Numbered from the stretch's first letter, positions 1-29,702 are shown. The stretch is 64,000 nt of DNA from Lucifuga dentata (GCA_014773175.1 VXCM01002092.1:30655-94654), one strand, 5' to 3'. Program-made: numbers and translations. The notes: generated from the sequence alone by a model not told the origin.

Positions 1-3000
1 TTACATCCAATCCTGAGTGCAAATGAATACAAACATGAACTCACCTGAGAGATTTCCTGAGCCCACATCTGATGAATAGGGAAGACAGAGAACAGATGGC
101 TTTCCCAATAACCAAACAATGAGTTGAGTAAGAGATTGTGTGTATGTCTGTGTGTGTGTTTGTGCGTAAGCCTTTGAGACCCTGACCTTAAGCCATTTAA
201 CGCGCAGGAAGCTGAACATGTAGGAGACGTGAGCCAAGTAGTCATCCTCCAGTGGGTTTGCATTCAGGCTCTAACAAAGTAACAGAGAAGTAAGCACGAT
301 GACAATCCAGGCCTGGAAAATTTATTGAAGAAAATAAAATATAGAGTTACACACTCTTTTTTAAAATTACTGAAGGATATGCCTGCGATCATAACTCACT
401 CTGGCCTCTTGGTCGGCCTCGTGGGCTTTCCTTAGCCTGGTTTTAGCTATGTCCAAGTCCAAACGCTTATTCAGCAACATTCTACGTTCATCCTACAAAC
501 ATACACACACTTAAAAATGCTATACAAACATTTATAAACTGCATAAATAAGAAAAAGAACTAAGCGAAAGAATAGATGTAAGATGTGACTTCAAACGCCA
601 TCAGTTCCATTCTTAAATAATGTGAAGGATTTGTTCAATCAAGATATATTTATATTATGTGTTGTGTGTGTGAGTACATTATGTGTATGTGTGTACCTGT
701 GTGACTCTGTATTCTCCCTCAATGAAGCTCCAAAGAGGAGTGAGAAAATGGATGTTAGTACTTTGAACAAACTTCCTCTCTGCCTTGCCAAGTTGCTTCT
801 GAGCCTCTCCACATCTGAGCAGAGCTGTTCCTAAAAAAACAAACGTAAATCCAGCCTTAATCAAATCCAATAATACATAGGAAATACATAAGGGACAGGA
901 CTTAATCATTCCATGAAATGCCGACTCACCATAGGGTGTACTGGGCCCAATTTCCGTCCCGGCCTGGCTCATATAGTCTCCCAGCATCTCACTGGCACGA
1001 GGCCGAGGTGGGACGCTCCAATCCAGACGCTCATACAGCTGGTCCTCTAACCGAGCGCCTATTCATCAATTGGGGTTCAAAGGTTATTACTGTTCAAATG
1101 CCTTGAGAACATATTTTTATATGTTTGATATGATTTTTGTTCAGAAAGTGCCGTTAATCTAGCATAAGTATCTTAGCAATACTTGGACTCAGCCAATGGT
1201 GGGCTCGCCATCAGTATCAGGAAGTTTTTCTGGTGGGCCGCTTCATATTGGCCACTTGGATTTACAAAAAACACAAAACACATGAACAGGCTGAGGAGCA
1301 GCCTTGCAGAGTAAGCTGCAGGCCCAACTGGTGGAAAGTTTTTGGAATGATCATGATTTAATTGCCTTAAATCAAACATGTGCATCAATACCTGATATAA
1401 ATCAAAGGACAAACCAGGGCTGTTTTAGAGAAAAATCAATATTTCCAAACATTAATCTTAAAACGTGCTTCAAAATATGTGGCTGGAAATGGATTTAGCT
1501 TATCATTAAATGAGACTCTTACAGCGTGCTAATATGTAACATCATATTAGGACAACAAAATAATATTTGCAGCAATATAAGCTAACAGTTTTAATGCCAC
1601 AACACACCTTGATGACCTCAAACCTTTTGGGAGAATGTTCTATGCACCCGAGCAGCTATTAGATAAGCACAGAGACAGACTAAAAGGCCTTGGCAGCTGG
1701 CGGTAAAATAAACAAGGTAGGATCTGCAAATACAGGTTCTGCAAATGATGAATTTGATGTTGAGTGTACCTCAGCAAAAGGTTATTGCTTCTGGCAGCTG
1801 AATAGATTGCACACCACATCCACTCATAAGCTATTAACTGAGGTAAATGGATTGAAAGAGGCAAGACAGAGACTATTTGCTATTCATCTGACCAGAGCAA
1901 TAACAATCAGAGCAAACAGAGGGACACATAGCAAATGTATTTACTGTAGGAGCTCAAATGTTCTAGAATTCCGCTTCACAGCAGTAATGCACATAACACG
2001 TTCTGTTTTTTTTTTTTCATGAAATCCTGGAGGAAACAGGAAACAGGTATTTTGTCTAATTTTTTGTGTAGATGAACAAGATGGTGCTTCATATGCAGAA
2101 AATATTTTATTTATATGAAGTCACTAAAAGAGTTGCTGCTGACCTCACAGCCCTATAAATTCTTTTGATTACTGAACAGAAATATTTCATTTCTCTCGGT
2201 GAGTAAAAATACAGGTTAGCACAAATTAGAGTTTAGTTTATCTAAATCTTTCCATCAGATTGGTGTAACGTTAAAATTTCATGACAAGAATATTATGGGT
2301 TAAAGAGGTAATATTAGATTGAATGGTTTTTAGATGATAAAACTTTTGATTGTGATGCATGAGACATCAGGAGAAATAAAATCAGGTTACCTTTATGTTG
2401 AAATGAAGGCCCTTAAAAGTCATGTTTAAGACAACTGTAATGTCTTTTAAGTGTTATTTTAAAATTGATTTCAAGACACAGAGTTTTTTTTTTTAATCCT
2501 CTGACATCATAATTTCTGTTTTGTTTTGTTTTTTTAAATTATGTAAATCAATCTATCCATGTCATTGGATTGTTCCTCCTTGAGAGTCCTTCACACCTTG
2601 GGTCAGGTAACTTCTAGGGTCACATGGGAATCATGTTTGGGTCCTAGTTTTCTCAACACCAATGACTCAGGCCTGAAATGAGTGACTAAACAGTCCACTT
2701 GCCTTGGACTATATTTAAATCAATAATCTAAATTGTTAATTATAATAATATTTATTTTAAAATGTAGCTTTGAATAAAGTAAAAAAAATAAAAAATAATA
2801 TTCCGTAACATAAAATATAGAAAATTTTATCTTTATATTATTTACAAAATATACACATAACCTTATTTTAAGTAAAAATCCATAGACTGGAATCTATTGA
2901 TTGAAAGATTAGATTCTGCACTTCAAGAATTATTAACTGATTAGTTTGCTTTAATGGTGAATTAGTAATTAATAAAACTATAGAATATGGTGGATTCAGA

Positions 3001-3325
3001 GGGTTAATCAGGGTCTCACCGGGGTTTGGCTGCAGGAGAACCTCAGTCTGGGAGATGATCTGTTCCGTGCGGGTCTTGGTGACCTCTGTCCGGGCAAAGA
3101 GCTCTTCCAGCCCGCTGTCCACCTGTGTCCTCTCCGCCTGGCCCAGAGTCTCCTCGGTGTACTGGACAGAGATTACAGAATAACATTTAATTACAGCCGG
3201 TTAAAGATAAAATTAATAAAAGTGCAGGTGAGTAAAAGGACTTTTTTTTTTTTTTTTTTTTTTTTTACCTGAACAGCTCGGTTGATGAACTGACCGGCAT
3301 CCACCGCCAGCCTCGTTAAATCCAT
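1..3325 (-). CDS. Endophilin-B (SH3GLB1/2 family), 5' part, partial at window edge
   Basis: Endophilin-B proteins bend membranes through an N-BAR domain and act in mitochondrial, Golgi and autophagic membrane dynamics. Seven exons read in phase: 3325-3269 (starts MDLTRLAVDAGQF, the amphipathic helix), 3161-3020 (ends in the family motif TEVLLQPNP), 1046-930 (YMSQAGTEIGPSTPYG), 830-697 (FLTPLWSFIEGEY), 492-400 (LLNKRLDLDIAKTRLRKA), 270-187 (an 84-nt cassette including SYMFSFLRVKWLK) and 68-45 (a 24-nt microexon, MWAQEISQ). The rest of the BAR domain and the SH3 domain lie outside the window. Similarity to SH3GLB1 and SH3GLB2 is mixed; the CGE-QK stretch favours B1, so no paralogue symbol is given. 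The start is the only ATG before the amphipathic helix and lies downstream of a GC-rich promoter-like region. The family call is secure; the paralogue is not. Confidence 0.85.
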
Positions 3326-3560
3326 GTCCACAAGGTCGCCGGTCGTCCCCGGCAGTTCGACTCGACGTTACCGGGGCTGATTAAAAGCCCAGAGACCGAA
3401 AAGAGCCAGCTGACCCCGCCATGACCTCACCCGTACATCTCTGTAACCACATTACAGTTTAATAACATTAACCCACCGAGTGTGACAAACCAAAGCCGAG
3501 GAAGAAGCGCAGGTGGCCGGATTGTTTTCATTTATCCTCCAGCCATGTTGAGTCCATGTT
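3326..3560 (-). promoter_or_regulatory. GC-rich, CpG-containing 5' flank of the endophilin-B gene
   Basis: The stretch immediately upstream of the endophilin-B start codon is clearly richer in G+C and CpG than the AT-rich DNA on both sides (for example GGTCGTCCCCGG and TCGACGTTACCGG). It probably holds the promoter and 5' UTR. No TATA box is evident. This is inferred from composition and position only. Confidence 0.45.
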
Positions 3561-4511
3561 AAATGCGACATAACGCCAGTAGAGGGCGCTGTTTAGTCAT
3601 CTTCAACTAGTAACTGTACAGAAAATATAACAAATACCTTTAAAATATGAATGAATTTGAATGAAATGGTCTTGAAAATATTAAAATTATATTTTAAAAG
3701 CTCCCATTACATATAGGACTTACACTGAGAGATAATTTCCAAAAGCACTCCTATTAAAAGTCAGTAGACATTATCATGAAATTGTATTGTACAATGCTTT
3801 ATGCAGTTAGTGATAATCCAAGTTTTTTCTTGCTTTTTTTCAATCTTCACCTTCCTTACAGAAATTATAAATACTCCTTTTAATTAAGATCTAAGTTTTA
3901 CAACCTCAGCACATGCAGCATGATAAGATGCCAAATGTGAACCATGTAACAAAAACCTAATTTTGCACAAAAAAAACAGATTGCAGTGATAGCAGAAAAA
4001 AGCGCAATGAAGGCTGCAGTCTTCATACCTTTTCATCAAGATGTGAAATTTCCAAATGCAAAGTCTGTGTTTCCATGTTGACAAGACAAAAAATAAAAAT
4101 ATCCAGTCAATTGTTAGTTGTGTGATATCCATTTTTAAGAGATGCTCCTGCAACTTGATGCAAAAATAATCTGACCATGCAACAGATTCATAAATTTAGT
4201 GTTTTACTGACACCCTCAAAAATGGAAACAAATGTTGCGTTAGACCACAGGAATCCTTGTTCCTTCCTGCTATCTGAAGATGATTTGTAACAGCAGCCAT
4301 GCATTGACAAAAAGAAGGAAAGTAATGATCAAAAACACAGTGACTTTCTGAGTGTCTGAACTCATGATGGGAGAACAAAAATGTATCTCACAAACTCCAC
4401 ACCACTTTATACCGATATCCTACCCTGACAGTCTTCTTTAGCTTCTTAATTGCTGCTTGTGTGACAAAGGTGAGCCAACTTGACCACTAGGGATGAGAGA
4501 GGAGAGCCAGA

Positions 4512-4531
4512 GGGAGAGGGAGGGAGGGAGG

Positions 4532-4568
<37 letters not shown>
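4512..4568. repeat. (GGGA)n / (GA)n microsatellite
   Basis: A purine tract that passes from repeated GGGA to pure GA dinucleotides, in the interval past the atr 3' end. It generates a spurious Arg/Glu-rich open frame. Confidence 0.9.
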
Positions 4569-4572
<4 letters not shown>

Positions 4573-4681
4573 AAAGCAATCAGCTCACAGCCTGACTTCT
4601 ACAGTAAATCTAATCAGGGTTAAGAGCTTCGAGGACACACTTCTTACAGATGCATTTTCCAATGAAATATGCAAAACATCC

Positions 4682-4687
4682 TTTATT
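4682..4687 (-). terminator. Candidate poly(A) signal of atr
   Basis: This is AATAAA on the minus strand, about 200 bp downstream of the atr stop codon and the first such hexamer after it. It is assigned by position only. Confidence 0.4.
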
Positions 4688-4889
4688 ACAAGGGAACTTA
4701 CAGCAATGACACAAACATTTTTTTTTATTTCCAGAAAATTGGAAACTATTGACAATAATTGCCAGACTGCTGTGGTGTGGGAAATGTAGGTATGCGGAAC
4801 AATGCTGGGGGGAATCCTAAATTGCTTTCCTGAACTGTGCAAACAGTCAAACATTTCAGTCAAAGCTGGACTCAGGCCTGGTGTGTGTT

Positions 4890-21754
<16,865 letters not shown>

Positions 21755-22699
21755 TATTACAGCTTGTCGCTTTTTAAAAAACTTCACCAAAATAACATAT
21801 AAGAGTTTTGTAAGGTAACTTTAACCGGTTTGCTGTGACATGAGCTGTCATGTCTTTCATAAACTTTCGCTCCAAAATGACGTTGTTGTTTTGATATGGC
21901 AAGCACAGAGGGTCAATACAGCTGGGTAACTGCAAATTGCTCCCCCTAGCGACAATTTTCTGGAGTGCTAGCGAGTTTTTTGCAGGTTTGTACTTCAGGT
22001 TCTCTTCTTACTCTAACTGGTCATGCGTATAAAGGCCGTTTAGTTCCAGTGAAGAGAAATCTAATGCTACTTTCGAATCTATACTACAGCATATAATGAT
22101 ATTATAGACAGCAATCCAATGCCTTTTGAGATATAATGAGTAACAGCCAGCTGTCTTTTGTACTCACTATATCAAACATAGAAACTAGTCTTTAGATGGC
22201 TTTTATGTACATGCAGTGTGGACTAAAGCAGGTTAAAGTTGTATTCTAAATGGTGAATGAAAAAAACTTGAATGTGAGTGACAACAAAAGCACCGTAGAT
22301 TCTTTTTAATAATTAAATAGCAATGCACAACATTTACAGACATGAAGTACTGCAGAAAGGAAAGGTGTGTGTGCAATATTTGGTTTCCTCATTTTTATTT
22401 TTGCTCATGTAACAAAAGTATTTTCTTTCTATTGAATATGATCGCAGAAGAACAGTTAATATAGCCTTTAAATCAGATAACAGATGTAGAAAATGTCTCC
22501 ATGGATGATAACTGATAGCTGTGGGTACATTTATTGCTTTCATGAAATGAATATCAGAGAATTTTTTTTTCTACATAGATAAGATAAATGTTGTGGCTGA
22601 AAAAATTCTATCTCAGAAACAGGAATTGCAAACACAAGATGTAAGATAGTGTGTAGAAAAAAAAGAGAACAGATTGTTGATGGCTAGTCCAAGTCTGGT
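21755..22699. other. Intergenic: atr promoter region and pls1 3' UTR
   Basis: pls1 and atr are in tandem on the minus strand, 945 bp apart between stop and start codons. The part adjacent to the atr start should hold its 5' UTR and promoter; no TATA is seen. Minus-strand AATAAA hexamers at 22530-22535 and 22394-22399 are candidate pls1 poly(A) signals. No further gene is seen. Confidence 0.5.
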
Positions 22700-25601
22700 T
22701 CAGCGGTTTGCTTTTTTCAAACCGTGGCCCATCAGACAGGCGAACATGGTCAGCACCATCTTGGGATTGACTTCCACCAGGTCATCAGGAAGTGCATAGA
22801 CTCGAGCTCCAATCTTCCGAGCCACTGAGACTGCATACCTGTGAGAGGGCAGGAAGAGAGAGGTGNAGCTCCAATCTTCCGAGCCACTGAGACTGCATAC
22901 CTGTGAGAGGGCAGGAAGAGAGAGGTGTCAAGATGTGATGATAGGTAGATGCCGACGTAGATGTAAATGACGGACTGATAAAGAAGTAGGAACTATAACA
23001 AAACTAGATTTTGTGTTTTTTTGATCAGGTCACTGAAATCACTTGATGTTAAATTAAATACGACTAAATGTGATTATCAGTTGTGTTTCTTACTTGGCGT
23101 TATTGAGTTTATCAGCATCACTCAGCATTCCTCTGTCTCCTCTTTTCACCATCTCCCACTTGACAGCACCAGGAGCGATGGCATCTATCAGGTCAATCAC
23201 CGGTAGGCTGGTGCTGATCAGCTTGTCCTGCAGAAGACAGAGAAAGGGGTCAAATACACCAGCAACTAGACACAAATAAAAACTACACACTTTCACACGC
23301 ACCTTGAAGCTGCTGATCTGTGTGTCCTTGCGCTTGTTGTTCAGAGTGGAGTTGACCCAATTGAGGATAATCTGATCTCCAACCCTCTCTCCATCGCCAA
23401 GATCTGACAACACCAGTACTGTGTATCTGCCACACAAATTTGAGACAACGAGCAAAAAGAAGGTAAGTGAAACTGTATGAGCCTTTTTACGCACAATTTG
23501 CAATTTTGACCCACTCAGTGACCTGATCCATGCACATACCTCCTCATCAGTTGCCAGACCAGTGCCAGAGTGTGCATGGGGCTTCCCTCATTCAAGTTTT
23601 CTCCTCCAATGCCAACCAGAGAGAAGTGAGCCTCAGTCCTTCCCAGCTCCACAGCATAGTTACAGTTCTCCAGCTAAAATATGCAGGAAAATAATGGTAC
23701 ATTTCCAAACCAAAATGGGGTTTTTTTTTAGCCTCTTCAGCTGTCCTATTTACTTATGTATGTATCGATGTGTACCTTCTTCATATTAGCCCCCAGGACA
23801 GGATAAGGCGGCTTGTTAACTTTCTTCCAGTTCACAGGTACATTAACTTTCTCATAAAGCTGCAGAATCACCAAACCATCACACAGGTCCCTGTAGAAAA
23901 CAAACACAGCAATCAGAACACAAACAATATAATCCCCACACACTGTAAAGCATCTTCTCCCCTCAAGAGCCATATTGCTGATAGAACTGATTACAACAAT
24001 GGCATATGTAATCCACAATAAATGGGTTAACTGTGGTGCAGTGGAGGGAATATGCAAGTATAGACAGTAAACGGCATTGAATATATTTACCAACACCTTA
24101 AATTTCCCCTTAATAGCCATCAAATTTATAACCTGAGTGAAATATCTAAATTCAATATTTTACCTTTTGAGGCTGATTAGGAAAATCTGTGATAATAATT
24201 AGATAAGAAGTAGAAATAATGCTCTTTGTGTCTTCATTAACAACCTTCAGGTCTTATACACAGTAAAACCCTGGGAGGATTTTACTGTGTAAATGTTAGG
24301 CAGACATTCCCTTTCCTAATAAAGTCCAGAAGAACACGTTGATGACGTACCAGTAAAGGTGGTTGACGTTTGGAGAGACGTCCAGAGAGTTGATCCAGTT
24401 TCGAAATGTTTTCTCCTCTTTGGATTCGCTTTGTAAAACACCTGCAAAAACAGGAAACGGCCAATGCAAAGTTTGACTGATCAAAGCTGTCAACCAAATG
24501 TCAGAGTTCTTGTGATGTAATTATATAATAGATACAAACTAATACACTGTAAAGCATGACATTCTTTCTATGTCATGTTATCTCAAATAGCTCTTCCCAT
24601 ATACTTTACAAACAGTAAATATACATTGATTTATGGCTATCATAAACTGTCACACCCTGACACATCCGCAGTAGTTTGTATAAGATAGCAGCTCCAGTTT
24701 ATTTCCTTTATATTCCCACTATGGTGCATATTCTGGTACTTAGCAGCATTCTGTAACTAAAGTTTGGGTTTGGTATAATGGAGAAACACTGAAACAGGCT
24801 CAAGACCGTGTGACTGAAATCCTTAGTTCATCGACAAGTGTGTGCGTCTCACCCTCCGCGATCTCAGATTCCATGAAGTTTCCGTTGGTTTGTCTCCTCT
24901 GCACGGTGGGGTATGNCACCCTCCGCGATCTCAGATTCCATGAAGTTTCCGTTGGTTTGTCTCCTCTGCACGGTGGGGTATGTGTTGTACAAATTGGCGA
25001 CGAAAGCCATGTTGAGTTTGCTGTTTCCAGATGTGACGTCGTGAGGAGAAACAAACTGTCTGCAGTCTAGCCGGGCCGCCTGACGCAGCATCAGCTCAGC
25101 CCTCTGATCCCAATTAGGCTCCTTCACATACAAATAAAACAGAGTCATTTTGGAATTCGATAAGAAGGTCAGTAGGAAGTTTATGAATTATTTTCTTATT
25201 TGTCAACTCATTTATCTTCTCATAAATATGAGTGAGAAACTGATAATAGACTCACATTGAGGCCACTCATGTCAATTTTGATGCTCATATTGTAGTCGTG
25301 CTCTCCTTTGGGAGCAATCTGGTCCAGCAGGTAGAAATAGGCCCTGGAGTCCTATAATGTTACAGGACAGGGAGGGGTTACACAGGAGGGTTATACAGAT
25401 GGATGACTGTGTGTGTGTGTGTGTGTGTGTGTTTGTTTCTATTCTGCAGTGCACCTTGATGTCATCGCTGAAGTTCCTGATGGTCTGGGTTCCTGCGTTG
25501 CATAGGTGATAGTTGACCCATCGCAGCAGCATCTCCTCAGGGGAGACAGACAGCAAATGATCCAACGATTCTCCCTCTTCCAGAAGACTAATCAGACCTG
25601 G

Positions 25602-25632
<31 letters not shown>

Positions 25633-28492
25633 TACACACACAATTACCATTAATTCACCCTAACCTAGTCCACCCTATCTAACCTTTGACCTGCCCTAGT
25701 ACTTCTTGCCTACTGTCCTGCCTGCCATCAGCCTAAACCTGTCTCACTACTGTGACAGTGTGAGGGTTTTGCTTTATGTTCTACCTCCCCTTAAACTCCT
25801 GAAAGTGTCTCTAAAATTAAATGTGAACAAAAATGAAAGATTCATGTATTAGGTATATGATGGGTGTGCAGGACCTTTAAAGTAAAAAAGAAAAAGATTT
25901 GTCTCACATATATTTCCCCATCTATATTCACAGTTTTATTCATGTTTTAACTGAGTCACTAAAGCATTCAATGTAAAATTATTATTTTTATAACTTGGAC
26001 CTCAAAACTTTCATTTAACGGCACATGATATATATATATTTTTTTTTTTTTGGAAAATGAATTGCATTTCATTAGATTTATACTGTAACTCTGGAGCTGT
26101 GAAGTGAAAATGTGTGTGTGTGTGTGTGTCTGTGCATGCTCTGACCTTCGTTCCTCCTGATTTCTATGTCAGCAAAGAGACCAACTTTAATAATCTGCCA
26201 GAACAATCCCAGGACCAGATGAGGTTTTCCAGCCATCAGATCATGAGCATCAATGCTCACCACTGTACAGCCGATAGCCGAGGCCGAGTTCAGGGCCAAA
26301 ACCAGATTCTCCTGCAAACACAGATAAATCATCAGCACCGACATGATAGCATATCCATTATTACTTTACAGTTTGGTCTGATCCTCCTAACAGTAACTAA
26401 TGTATCAGGAATAAAGTACAGTTGAAGAAGTTAGCTAAATTAATTATTTAAGTTCTACAAAGCGGAAACGACAATAGTAACATTACAGGCATAAAACAGA
26501 TCCACAAAATGCAGACGTTGCAAGAAAAAGTTAATATATAACAGGCTCTTTATTTCAGTTCAACATTATTGCACAAACAATCTTTTCTTTTAAGAATGTA
26601 CAATGATAGTTATTATCTTGTAATAAAACATTGTTTATAGTGTTGGAAAACAGAAAGTATTTATGTCAATAACTGCTCAACTGCACAAAAAATAAGTTAA
26701 TAAATGAATAACAGAGTTTTTTAAAGGACCACACCGATGGTTTTGCATGTTTGAGCCCAATATATATACAACCCCATACACATTGGTTGCAGGTCATTCT
26801 AAATCAACTTGTCAAGACTTGAGACTTGTGTATTTCAAAAGGAGTTGTGGTACATGAGAAGTTGTTAGTATTTGGAGTTCATATAAGTCAGCATACATTT
26901 AGCACATATGAAAAGCAAAATGAAAGTTCTACTCACAGTCATTTTGAAGGTGGTAAGTTTCTTCGTGTTGATGACTCTTTCATCAATAGTATCAGGCTGA
27001 GACAGGTTGATCATTTTACTGGAAAGAGAACACAGCGATTGAGTGAAACAAGTGAGTATTTATGGTCATTTCATCTTTATTAGCAAAGAATTATGGAAAT
27101 CAAGAAACTTGCACAGTGTGTATAATTAAGGGAAAAGATATGAAAGACACCATCAGTAAAAGTAAAATGGACACTTGTAGAGGATGAGTCAACAGAAGAC
27201 TCATTTCAGTTGTTAAGTGAGTGACAACGCCACATTCAAGTTGTGCATCATACGCAGGTGATTAACAAACATATCAAAGACATTATATGAATATGATTAT
27301 TTGTGTGTGTGTGTGAATTACCACAATAGGATGCCATCGCGGACAGAAGCGAAGAGGCTGTCATTGGCAGGGTTCATAGGCAGCAGATGTTTGCAATCTG
27401 GGTCTTTTGCCAAGGCTTTGTTGATCCAGTTGACAAATGCCACCTTCTCCTCATCTACACACATGCACAGATGCACACGTGCAAACACACACACACACAT
27501 GCACACATATTAGACTATGAGTTTGAAACCCTAGGTTATGCTGAGTCCAACATATGCAAACTGAAACTTTTCTCATACCGGAGTAGGAGTGCTGCGTTCC
27601 CTCACTGGAGCTTCCTGACGTTCCTCCAAAGGAGCGAATCCCATCTCTCCTTGTGATGGTTTTCCTGAACGTCTCACTGTACTCCTTACTCTTCAGCTCC
27701 TGGTAGATCTGCACACAGATGTGATGTGAGTCTGTGTGTTTGAGTGCAGCCATGTGTATTTTGTACAGATGTTTCATGTTCATCCTTGGGTGAGAGTGCA
27801 AAGCAAACACATTACAGCATCAGCTTACAGACACAAATTCCTCAAAGCTGATCTTCTCGTCCTTGTTGGTGTCTCCGGCGATGAAGGTCTCCATGATCTC
27901 TCGCACCTTGTACCCCGGCAGAGAGAAACTTGCCTCTCTGAATAGTTCCTGAAGCTCAAAGTCACTCACATAGCCACTGTTATCAATATCTGAACACAAA
28001 TACACACACATGTTCATCTGCTTCAAAGGTATGAAGAATGTTCTGAAGCTGATGACTAACATATTTCTATTTCAAAATTAGTGTCCAGATGATAAAAGTC
28101 AGGTTATTTTAGAGTATAAAAATGTGTATTTATGTCATACAGTCATGGGTAATATTATCAGTAATCATGGCTATCAGTATCATCATTTAATTACACATTT
28201 AAGATGATAAGCTGATAAAATCTGGAAACCTATCAGCAGTATATGTGGAAAAAAAATAAGTCACACACACAAAGTACACACACTTAACAACCTGAGCAAT
28301 AAAAATCACTTACTCAATAGTCACACTTTATGGTTGGCTGTCAAGCTAACTTTGGTCAGAATACCTGCAAATACCATAGTAAGTGTGTGTTTGTGTGCAT
28401 GTGTGTTGGGGGTGAAACTGACCAATTTTATTAAATGCCTCTCTAAGATCCTCCAGGTCTTCCCGAGAAATTTGTGTGACGTGATTTTCCAT
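22700..28492 (-). CDS. pls1: Plastin-1 (I-plastin/fimbrin), complete
   Basis: Plastin-1 is a calcium-responsive actin-bundling protein of microvilli and stereocilia. Exons: 28492-28423, 27989-27829, 27708-27579, 27454-27322, 27018-26937, 26311-26146, 25597-25455, 25351-25256, 25121-24920, 24441-24351, 23890-23776, 23673-23540, 23426-23303, 23227-23094, 22838-22700. The total is 1920 nt, 639 aa plus stop (human 629). N-terminal EF-hands are visible ([12 protein letters not shown] and [12 protein letters not shown]), followed by four calponin-homology domains in two actin-binding modules (for example [27 protein letters not shown]-like TFRNWINSL and [12 protein letters not shown]) and a C-terminus ending HGLKKANR. 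The start [16 protein letters not shown] matches the human N-terminus. Exon 25121-24920 and exon 22838-22700 are disturbed by assembly duplications at N 24916 and N 22866. The donor of the former is only present in the distal copy (24847-24852). The atr-pls1 adjacency supports PLS1 over PLS2/3. Confidence 0.95.
22805..22927. other. Assembly join: 61-bp duplication around one N (pls1 last exon)
   Basis: Positions 22805-22865 and 22867-22927 are identical with N at 22866. The unit contains the acceptor and first 34 nt of the last pls1 exon, so an extra truncated copy of the exon start sits upstream. The copy contiguous with 22804 is the functional one. Confidence 0.92.
24850..24982. other. Assembly join: 66-bp duplication around one N inside a pls1 exon
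   Basis: Positions 24850-24915 and 24917-24982 are identical with N at 24916. Most of the unit is coding (the stretch after [10 protein letters not shown]), plus the first 3 nt of the donor. Read literally, the exon loses its donor and the frame shifts at the N. Collapsing the copies restores a 202-nt exon with correct phase. Confidence 0.93.
26721..26800 (+). mobile_element. TTAA-flanked MITE, short fragment in a pls1 intron
   Basis: TTAAAGGACCACACC followed by GTTTTGCATGTTTGAGCCC matches the left terminus of the family described at 39056-39648. The right boundary is unclear. Confidence 0.65.
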
Positions 28493-28518
28493 AGTAGCCT
28501 CTGTTCTGTGCACCTAAA

Positions 28519-28541
28519 ACAGACACACACACACGCACACA

Positions 28542-28588
<47 letters not shown>
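28519..28588. repeat. (CA)n microsatellite
   Basis: An imperfect CA/CG dinucleotide tract of about 70 bp, starting about 27 bp upstream of the pls1 start codon on the genomic minus strand. Confidence 0.95.
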
Positions 28589-29702
28589 CTCATTAAACTG
28601 GACCCTGATTTTGCAAGAATTAGCAATGTGTCATCTGAAAAAAAGGAGTGGATTTCTATTTAATGCTGCAAAGAGTTCAATTTATAAATCATCCAACCTC
28701 AACAAAAGCCAGCAGAATTTCACATGAGAAGAATAGGATAAAAGTATAAAATAATAAGGAAGTGTCAGGTTGTATACTGAAGTTGAGTGGCTTTGTGACT
28801 TTGTTCTCACGGCACATCAGAGACGTTTCTCAGCCCTGGAACAGGTGCAAACCTCAAACTAAGATCAAACTGTAAACACATGTAAACCTGAAAGATGACA
28901 CCCCATGTAAACCCCATGAAGCCCCGAGGTCCCAGCATTTTCCAATAAATAATCCTTTGGGTACTTTAAGGCGAGTTGAAAGTAAAGAAATAATGTGAGT
29001 GAGACAGGAAATACAAATTGCATAGAGTCTACCTTCATAAAAGTTAGTCCTGTCCAGGGTTCTAAGCCTCTGTGTGCAGATCCCTCTATGGGTCTGGTCT
29101 TCAGAGGTCTGTGAGGCCTTGAGGTGGGGCAGCAAGGGCAGGCTGGATCCCACAGAGGCTGCAGCACTGTTATCTCTCCTAGGAGGAGCCACTCAGGAGA
29201 GGCACAGAGTGGACCTTTGGCCTGCCTGGACCCTGGGACAGGCGTAGTCTGACAGTTAACATTTAACACCTTATCTGTGTCATCATCTTTTTGTAGGTTA
29301 AGGTTATTTATGTGAGTACACAACACACAGGAATCATAGCAACAATCATAATAAAAATAATAAAAGACAGTCATTTTTAACAGTTTAATGTCTAGCATAT
29401 TGTGGTATACAAGCCAGATTGCTTGTTCTAAGAGGCCAGAATGTGAAAAATAATGGCTCTAAGTAGGAATGTAACGGCACCAGAACCTTCTTTAATTGAG
29501 TCATGTTGGCCTAAATGGCTGTAAAGAACCATTTTGTCATCGTTAAGACGGTAAAGAAGCTATATTGCTCCTCAATTCTGTATGAATATACCTTCCAACA
29601 CACTTTCACAGCAATTTTTTTCAGTTCACATCCTAGCTGAATCCAGTGATTCAGCAGCTGGAATATCAAAATCCACCTCCAATCATATGTACGTATCAAC
29701 AC

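Larger units (their letters stand above)
3561..4889. other. Intergenic interval: atr 3' UTR and endophilin-B upstream region
   Basis: Both flanking genes are on the minus strand, so this interval separates the atr stop codon from the endophilin-B promoter. It is AT-rich with no convincing coding exon. A TTTATT at 4682-4687 (AATAAA on the minus strand) about 200 bp past the atr stop is a plausible poly(A) signal. A GGGA/GA tract lies at about 4512-4568. Nothing else is supported. Confidence 0.5.

Noticed and set aside
4493..4789. Arg/Glu-rich 98-codon open frame
   Set aside because: It is driven by the (GGGA)n/(GA)n microsatellite in the atr 3' flank.
28334..28663. Plus-strand open frame with long Thr-His repeats
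   Set aside because: It is a translation of the (CA)n tract opposite pls1 exon 1.
28865..29398. 177-codon open frame on the minus strand upstream of pls1
   Set aside because: There is no recognisable domain, its start is low-complexity (Tyr/Cys-rich) and no conserved splice context is seen. It is probably chance, or part of a pls1 5' noncoding region.
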